DNA from: Methylobacterium nodulans ORS 2060
Lineage (GTDB): Bacteria > Pseudomonadota > Alphaproteobacteria > Rhizobiales > Beijerinckiaceae
Length of the DNA: 64,000 nt
Assembly: GCF_000022085.1 (NCBI RefSeq)
Contig: NC_011894.1
Span: forward strand, 4,269,001 to 4,333,000
Direction: 5' to 3'
The stretch's first letter is position 1. Each line of letters begins with the position of its first letter. Below are positions 59,153-64,000 of this stretch, in pieces. The notes under the pieces are model-generated. The model had not been told where the DNA came from. It did no database searches and was given only the letters and a program-made list of their open reading frames with translations. A program made the position numbers and the translations under genes.

Positions 59153-59397
59153 TGGCCGCGCGCGTGCGCTTCCTGCGCGACTTCGACTTCTGGCCCCGGC
59201 CGAGCGTCGTGATCGCCCACCGCAAGGGCGAGGAGATGCGCCTGCCCCAGGTGCAGGTCGAGGCGGCCGTGGCTGCGGGCGCAGCGGAGATCATCGATGG
59301 CGATCAGGAACCGCGAGAGGCTGCTGCAGAAGATGCGGGCGCTGCCGGACAAGGTGCGCGCCGCGGTCGGGCCGGCCATCGCGCAGGGGGCCGATGA
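59152..59397 (+). CDS. Small hypothetical joining-region protein
   Basis: 81 residues from ATG 59152, coupled to the preceding stop. The first 50 residues (ARVRFLRDFDFWPRPSVVIA, HRKGEEMRLPQVQVEAAVAA) form a compact domain seen at this place in many prophages; the last third is antisense-free but overlaps the next gene by about 100 bases. Confidence 0.55.
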   Translation: MAARVRFLRDFDFWPRPSVVIAHRKGEEMRLPQVQVEAAVAAGAAEIIDGDQEPREAAAEDAGAAGQGARRGRAGHRAGGR

Positions 59398-59794
59398 AAT
59401 CGTCGCCTTGCAGAAGCGCCTCGCGCCCGTGAAGTCGGGCGCCCTGCGCAAGTCGATTCGCGCCGTGAAGGGCACCTACACGCCCGAGAACGCGAACGTG
59501 CGCGGTGTCGGCGGGCCGGGCGGGCTCGTCGGCGACCCCGACCTCTCGGTGCACGTGGTCGCGGGCGATGCGACGGCCTGGTACGCCCGCCTGGTGGAGT
59601 TCGGCACCGCGCCGCACATCAACCAGGGCCGGTTTGCCGGCACCCAAAACCCGGGCGCCCGAGCCGAGCCGTATTTCTACCCGGCCTATCGGGCTCTCAA
59701 GAAGCGCACCACAGCCCGGATCGTGCGGGCCGGCCGCAAGGCCGCCAAGGACATTGCGGCTGGCCGGACGGGCGGCAGCGGGGCGGCTGAATGA
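59297..59794 (+). CDS. HK97 gp10-family tail completion protein
   Basis: 165 residues. Gp10 pattern: RERLLQKMRALPDKVRAAVG, APVKSGALRKSIRAVKG, AWYARLVEFGTAPHI and a late PYFYPAYRALKKR. It links the head connector to the tail. Confidence 0.88.
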   Translation: MAIRNRERLLQKMRALPDKVRAAVGPAIAQGADEIVALQKRLAPVKSGALRKSIRAVKGTYTPENANVRGVGGPGGLVGDPDLSVHVVAGDATAWYARLVEFGTAPHINQGRFAGTQNPGARAEPYFYPAYRALKKRTTARIVRAGRKAAKDIAAGRTGGSGAAE

Positions 59795-60189
59795 GCGCGG
59801 AGCTTGCGCTGCAGGGCGCGCTCGTCGCGGCGCTGAAGACGTCCCCGGCCGGCGCGGCGGTCAGCGGACGCGTCTATGACCGCATCCCCGCCAAGACGGA
59901 CCTGCCCTACCTCCACCTGCGCAGCTTCCAGGCCGTGGACGATCGAGCCGACTGTGTGGAGGGGCTGGAGGTCTATGCCGACCTCGACGTCTGGTCCGAC
60001 GCGGTCGGGAAACCCGAGGCCTCCCGCATCGCCGGCCTGGTGCGCGACGCGCTCCATCTCGCGCCCCTGACGCTCGCTGCGCCCTGGGTGCTCCTCGAGA
60101 TCGAGCACCGGGACACCACGATCGACGGCAGCGAGCCGCTCCTGGTGCGCGCTCGCCTTTCCTTCCGCGCTCTCGTCGAGCGCGTCTGA
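59791..60189 (+). CDS. Tail terminator-like protein (DUF3168)
   Basis: 132 residues: ELALQGALVAALKTSPAGAA, SGRVYDRIPAKTDLPYLHLR, LEVYADLDVWSDAVGKPEAS. The DUF3168 family occupies the tail-terminator slot between gp10 and the tail tube. ATGA overlap with the previous gene. Confidence 0.87.
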   Translation: MSAELALQGALVAALKTSPAGAAVSGRVYDRIPAKTDLPYLHLRSFQAVDDRADCVEGLEVYADLDVWSDAVGKPEASRIAGLVRDALHLAPLTLAAPWVLLEIEHRDTTIDGSEPLLVRARLSFRALVERV

Positions 60190-60210
60190 CCCCAGCCCCA
60201 GGAGATTGAG

Positions 60211-60657
60211 ATGGCGCAGGCCACGACCCGCAGCTTTGCGGGCTATCAGGTGCTGCTCGAGAGCACCACCACCCCGAACACCTTCGTGGCCCCGTGCGGG
60301 CTGACCGAGCGGTCGGTCACCTTCAGCAAGGACGTCAGCGAGACCCAGGTGCCCGATTGCGACAATGAAGACGCGGCGGCCTGGACCGAGCGCGACGTGG
60401 TCTCGAAGTCGGTGCGTATCTCGGGCCGCGGTGTGATGGCCAAGGAGAGCGAGCCGCGCTGGCGGGCCGCTTATGATGACGACGCTCCGGTGCGCGTGCG
60501 CATCCAGAAGTCCGGCACCGCGGCGGAGGACGGCGGCTACTGGCTCGGCCTGTTCCATCTCACCTCGATGGAAGACGGCGCCAGCAAGGGCCAGCGCGTC
60601 ACCAAGGCGATCGAGTTGCAATCGACCGGCCCGGTCACCTGGGTGGCAGCATCCTGA
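60211..60657 (+). CDS. Major tail tube protein (TP901-1/GTA type)
   Basis: 148 residues: RSFAGYQVLLESTTTPNTFV, APCGLTERSVTFSKDVSETQ, VPDCDNEDAAAWTERDVVSK, beta-rich throughout. Matches the phage major tail protein used by TP901-1-like phages and gene transfer agents. Preceded by AGGAGATTGAG. Confidence 0.88.
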   Translation: MAQATTRSFAGYQVLLESTTTPNTFVAPCGLTERSVTFSKDVSETQVPDCDNEDAAAWTERDVVSKSVRISGRGVMAKESEPRWRAAYDDDAPVRVRIQKSGTAAEDGGYWLGLFHLTSMEDGASKGQRVTKAIELQSTGPVTWVAAS

Positions 60658-61067
60658 TGGCGCGCAAGACCAGCATCGAACTCGATTGGGCCGATGGGAC
60701 GTACCTGTTCCATCTGGACATCCCGCGGCTGAAGGAGCTGCAGGAGAGGTGCGACGCCGGCCCGCCCGAGGTGCTCAAGCGCCTGGTGGAGGGCCGCGCC
60801 CGGGTCGAGGACGCGCAGGAGACGGTGCGGCTCGGGCTGATCGGCGGCGGGCTGCCGGCGCCGCAGGCGGCCAAGCTCGTGCGGCTCTACGCCGGCGACG
60901 AGACGCCTCTGGCGGAGGTCATCGCGGTCGCCATCCTGGTCCTCGGGGCCGCCGTCCTCGGCAATGCCGGCGAGGAGGTCACCCGCCAGGGAAACCGGGA
61001 AGCGGCGATCTCGTCGCCGTCGATGACGGCCGCATCGACTTCGCCGCCCTCCGCGCCAACGCCCTGA
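60657..61067 (+). CDS. Tail assembly chaperone, short form
   Basis: 136 residues in the zero frame. The shared N-terminal part (SIELDWADGTYLFHLDIPRL, KELQERCDAGPPEVLKRLVE, LGLIGGGLPAPQAAKLVRLY) matches the gene-transfer-agent tail chaperone family. After the slippery site at 60989-60995 the zero frame continues only with a Ser/Thr/Pro-rich end, while the -1 frame encodes a well-formed domain; see the fusion entry. ATG overlaps the tail tube stop. Confidence 0.85.
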   Translation: MARKTSIELDWADGTYLFHLDIPRLKELQERCDAGPPEVLKRLVEGRARVEDAQETVRLGLIGGGLPAPQAAKLVRLYAGDETPLAEVIAVAILVLGAAVLGNAGEEVTRQGNREAAISSPSMTAASTSPPSAPTP

Positions 61068-61216
61068 TCATCGGCCTGCACAGCCTCGATGGGCTGTCGC
61101 TCGAGGAGTTCAACGAGATCGTCGCGGCTTGGAATAGAGCCCAGGATCCCCAGGGCGACCCAGAGCTGACCGAAGGCGAGGAAAATGCTCTCGCTGCGTG
61201 GATCGGGCTTCGCTGA
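60657..61216 (+). CDS. Tail assembly chaperone, -1 frameshift fusion
   Basis: Predicted alternative product: translate 60657-60995, slip back one base at GGGAAAC (60989-60995), continue in the -1 frame to TGA 61214-61216. The added domain reads IDFAALRANALIIGLHSLDG, LSLEEFNEIVAAWNRAQDP, then PELTEGEENALAAWIGLR. The heptamer is a canonical X-XXY-YYZ site with codons caG-GGA-AAC in the zero frame, as in lambda G/GT and other siphophage chaperones. Total about 186 residues. The fusion stop overlaps the tape-measure ATG. Confidence 0.8.
60989..60995 (+). promoter_or_regulatory. -1 programmed frameshift slippery site
   Basis: GGGAAAC positioned in phase as G-GGA-AAC within the tail chaperone gene, 60 bases before the downstream frame becomes the only plausible coding frame. 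Confidence 0.8.
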
Positions 61217-64000
61217 TGGCCACTGACCTCGAACGGCTTGTCATCGCGCTGGACGCGGACGTCACCCGTCTGTCGCGCCAGTTGGCCAAGGCGACCGGCG
61301 ACGTCGATGCGTTCGCCCGCAAGGCGGATCAGTCGTCCAAGCGTGCGGCCAAGGCGATCACCGACAACCTGGAGCAGGGGCTTCGCTCGGACCAGCTCAA
61401 GAACCTGGCCTTCCAGGCCAACGACATCGTCTCGTCGCTCGGCTCGGGCGCACCCGTTCTGCAGGTGCTCGCCCAGCAGGGCGGGCAGGTCTATCAGGCG
61501 CTGGCCGACACGCCGGGAGGTGCAGCGGCCGGCGCGAAGGACCTCGCTCGGCGATTCGCTGCCGCTCTCACCCCGGCTCGCCTCCTGACGGGCGGCATTG
61601 TCAGCGCCGGGGCGGCTGCGGCCTTCCTCGGCATCCGCTACCGCGAGATGCAACAGAAGATCGAGCTGGGCCTGACGGGCGTGGGCCGGGCGAGCGGCGC
61701 CACCGTGCGGGACGTGACCCGGGTCTCGGACGCTCTGTCCCGGGCTCAGAATCTCCCTTTGGGGGATGCCCAGCAGACCGTCACCTCCGTGGCGTCGACG
61801 GGCAAGGTCGGAGTCGGCAATCTGGAGGGCGTAGCCTCTCTGGCGAAAGGGTATGCCAAGCTCACTGGCACGGATCTTCCTGAGGCCGGCAAGGAACTCG
61901 CCAAGTTGTTCTCCGACCCGGCCCGGGGCGCCGAGGAGCTGAACGCCAGGATCGGCGCGCTTGACGACGCGACGATGCAGTACGTCAAGACACTGACTGC
62001 TCAAGGCAACCGCCAGGAGGCGATCAATGTCCTGACCCGGGCCGTGCAGCCGGAGCTTGAGCGGGCCGCGAAGCTGACCAGCCTGTGGGGCCAGATCTGG
62101 AACGATCTCGGCTCCGCGGCCTCGCGCACAGCGGGTATCATCGGTCGCGCGGTCGGCGGCTTCACCGCGCTCTCGCCAGAAGAGCAGCTTGCCATGCTGC
62201 AGGCCCAGCGGCGTGCGGCGGCCGAGGGCGTGGAGAGCGAGTACGCGAAAGAGTTACGCGCCAGCGGCCTGTCGGAGGATCAGGTCCGGATGCTCGTGCC
62301 GAGCATCGCCGACCCGCAGCAGCTTAAGGTCCTCGACGACGCCATCGCGCGCATCACGAAGCAGCTGGAGGACGCGAAGAAGGCAGCGAGTGACATCGGC
62401 GCGCGCGAACTGTCGGTCCAGGCCGGCGAGATCATTCGTGCTCTCGACCCGGAGGCGGCCAAGTTGCGCGAGGTTGAGGCCGAAGTCGTCAAGGTCGAAA
62501 AGGCGCTTGCCAACCTCATCAGCCATCCCGACGTGGAAATCGCGGGCGGTGTTCAGAACGCGATCGAGAAGTACGGTGCGCTTCAGGCGCGGCTCGACCT
62601 GCTCAGGAAAGCCTATGCGGCCGGCGGAGCGGCGGCGAAGCAGGCCCTCGAGGCCGCCGACTTCGACCAGCGCACGGCCGGCCTCTCGTCCTACGAGCGC
62701 GGCCTGCAGCAGATCGTCCGCCGGTTCCACGACATGGCCGAGGCGGCGCGCACCGCCGGCAATGAGAATGCGGCCAAGGGCTTCGAGGCGGCGGGCACCC
62801 GGGCTGTTGAAGCCTACCGGGCCCAGGCTGCCGAGCAGGCCAAGGGCGACGTCATCCTCCCGGAAGGCTACGTGCGGGCGGTGTTCGGAGCGGAGGGCAA
62901 CAACCCGGCCAAGAACACGAGGTCATCGGCATCAGGCTACGGGCAGTTCTTGGACAAGACCTTCGTTGAGCTCTACCGGAAGGAGTTCTCCAATCTGGCC
63001 GCGGGCATGACGGATGCGGCCATCCTCGGCCTCAAGCAGGATCGCGCCGTCAACGAGCGGCTGACCGAAGCCTATGGGCGCGAGAACGGCAAGAAGCTCT
63101 TGGATGCGGGGTTCGCCGCATCGCTGGAGAACCTGTACTTGCTCCACAACTACGGGCCGAGCGGTGGCCTCAACCTGCTGCGCGCCGCAAGGGACGGGCG
63201 CGGCGGCGTGTCGGGGCGCAGCATCCTGGGCGATGACGCCGCGAACCGAAACCCGGCCGTGGCGCGCAACACGGTCCAGGGCGTCCTTGACGAGTCGGCC
63301 GGGCGCGCGCGGCGGTTCTCGCCTCAGAACCTCGCCCAGGCCGAGCGGGTGCGCCAGATCGAGGCCGAGACGGCCGCGGCCGGCAAGGATGCCGTCGCCA
63401 AGGAGCGCCTTGCCGCCGCCGAAGATTACCTGCGGGCGGCTCGCGAGCGTGGCGACGAGATCGCGAACCGGTTCAAGACCGCGGAAGAGGCTCTGGCCGC
63501 CAACACCAGCACCCTCACGGGTGAGCTGAAGACCCAGACCGAGGAGTTGCAGCGCAATGCCGCGGCGCGCGCGGCGGTGACGGCGGCAGGGCAGCGGAAG
63601 GCGCTCGCCCTCGACCTCAGCGACGCCTACGCCGCGCTCGGCCGCACGCCGGGCGAGCAGCAAGACTATCTGATTGCCAGAAGCCGCTTCGGGGAAGGCA
63701 CGCCAGAGTTCCAGCAAGCCTACGACAGCCTGCAGCAACTGCGCTCCGTTGCAGAGGCCAAGTTGACCGGAAGCGGCTTCGTCAAAGACCTTGTGAGCGA
63801 TCTGCGCAACGGCAAGAGCTTCGCTGACGCGCTCGGCGGTTCTCTGGTGAGCTTGGTCGGCCGGCTGGGTGACAAGGCGATCGACCGTCTGTTCAACTCG
63901 CTGTTCAGCACGGCGAGCCCGGGCGGCAGCGACCTCTTCGGCTCCCTCGGCAAGCTGATCGGCTTCGCGGGCGGCGGCTATACCGGAAACGGTGGTGTCG
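61216..64000 (+). CDS. Tape measure protein, 5' part (runs off window)
   Basis: At least 928 codons from ATG 61216, which overlaps the preceding stop (TGATG); the frame is open to the window end. N-terminal DUF3607-like start LERLVIALDADVTRLSRQLA, a hydrophobic segment (LLTGGIVSAGAAAAFLGIRY), and long alternating helices. Around residues 550-700 it has VRAVFGAEGNNPAKNTRSSA, GYGQFLDKTFVELYRKEF and LYLLHNYGPSGGLNLLRAAR, a lysozyme/transglycosylase-like module (catalytic Glu in GAEGN) that would open the cell wall during injection. Sets tail length. Confidence 0.85.
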   Translation, partial: MATDLERLVIALDADVTRLSRQLAKATGDVDAFARKADQSSKRAAKAITDNLEQGLRSDQLKNLAFQANDIVSSLGSGAPVLQVLAQQGGQVYQALADTPGGAAAGAKDLARRFAAALTPARLLTGGIVSAGAAAAFLGIRYREMQQKIELGLTGVGRASGATVRDVTRVSDALSRAQNLPLGDAQQTVTSVASTGKVGVGNLEGVASLAKGYAKLTGTDLPEAGKELAKLFSDPARGAEELNARIGALDDATMQYVKTLTAQGNRQEAINVLTRAVQPELERAAKLTSLWGQIWNDLGSAASRTAGIIGRAVGGFTALSPEEQLAMLQAQRRAAAEGVESEYAKELRASGLSEDQVRMLVPSIADPQQLKVLDDAIARITKQLEDAKKAASDIGARELSVQAGEIIRALDPEAAKLREVEAEVVKVEKALANLISHPDVEIAGGVQNAIEKYGALQARLDLLRKAYAAGGAAAKQALEAADFDQRTAGLSSYERGLQQIVRRFHDMAEAARTAGNENAAKGFEAAGTRAVEAYRAQAAEQAKGDVILPEGYVRAVFGAEGNNPAKNTRSSASGYGQFLDKTFVELYRKEFSNLAAGMTDAAILGLKQDRAVNERLTEAYGRENGKKLLDAGFAASLENLYLLHNYGPSGGLNLLRAARDGRGGVSGRSILGDDAANRNPAVARNTVQGVLDESAGRARRFSPQNLAQAERVRQIEAETAAAGKDAVAKERLAAAEDYLRAARERGDEIANRFKTAEEALAANTSTLTGELKTQTEELQRNAAARAAVTAAGQRKALALDLSDAYAALGRTPGEQQDYLIARSRFGEGTPEFQQAYDSLQQLRSVAEAKLTGSGFVKDLVSDLRNGKSFADALGGSLVSLVGRLGDKAIDRLFNSLFSTASPGGSDLFGSLGKLIGFAGGGYTGNGGV

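Overview
The window reads as chromosomal DNA of a GC-rich alphaproteobacterium, most likely Hyphomicrobiales and plausibly a Methylobacterium/Methylorubrum relative. This rests on gene content (phn cluster, MucR family, GTA-like tail genes, CYTH-CHAD protein) and base composition, not on a search. It holds a host flank, a prophage in two separated blocks, and a roughly 19 kb stretch of non-phage cargo between those blocks.

1-7270, host flank. The 3' end of phnI is followed by phnJ, phnK, phnL, phnM and phnN, the core of the carbon-phosphorus lyase pathway, mostly overlapping by a few bases. A CYTH-CHAD protein, rlmB on the minus strand and a tRNA-Glu(TTC) follow. The tRNA 3' end is a typical phage attachment site; beside it lies what may be the last codons of a deleted integrase.

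7440-28790, phage early block. A leftward operon (about 7440-17513) carries an excisionase-like protein, a DUF5131 (Gp37/Gp68) protein, a deoxyribosyltransferase-like protein, small zinc-ribbon proteins, a RecA/AAA-like ATPase, a PD-(D/E)XK nuclease, a secreted TAXI-type binding protein and several tiny membrane peptides. Its middle is interrupted by two paralogous, AT-richer plus-strand genes, each abutting the truncated head of an operon gene. The immunity region (17514-18840) has a CI-like S24 repressor and five copies of an operator GCGGTA-N5-ACCGC. The rightward operon (18838-28787) carries a VRR-NUC nuclease, a DNA methyltransferase, a RecD-like helicase, a primase-type ATPase, a MucR-like regulator without zinc cysteines and an RtcB RNA ligase. 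A dense GGGGTTT repeat array (26022-26302) follows the ATPase.

28790-47800, cargo. It contains a ClC chloride channel flanked by two near-identical 26-bp repeats; an M81 metallopeptidase; an ABC transporter operon with a FAD amino-acid dehydrogenase; two RidA proteins; a histidinol-dehydrogenase-like enzyme; a GntR regulator with two perfect 26-bp palindromic operators; a complete ISAs1-type element with a 10-bp target duplication and a frameshifted transposase; a LysR/TauE pair; and AT-rich DNA with a secreted orphan.

47800-64000, phage late block. A KOW-domain NusG-like protein, two small secreted proteins on the minus strand, HNH nuclease, P27-type small and HK97-type large terminase subunits, a fused prohead protease-major capsid protein, portal, a 648-residue collagen-like protein, head-tail connectors, tail tube, a tail assembly chaperone with a canonical GGGAAAC -1 slippery site, and the start of a tape measure protein running off the window. 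This is an HK97-like siphophage head-tail module with similarities to gene transfer agents.
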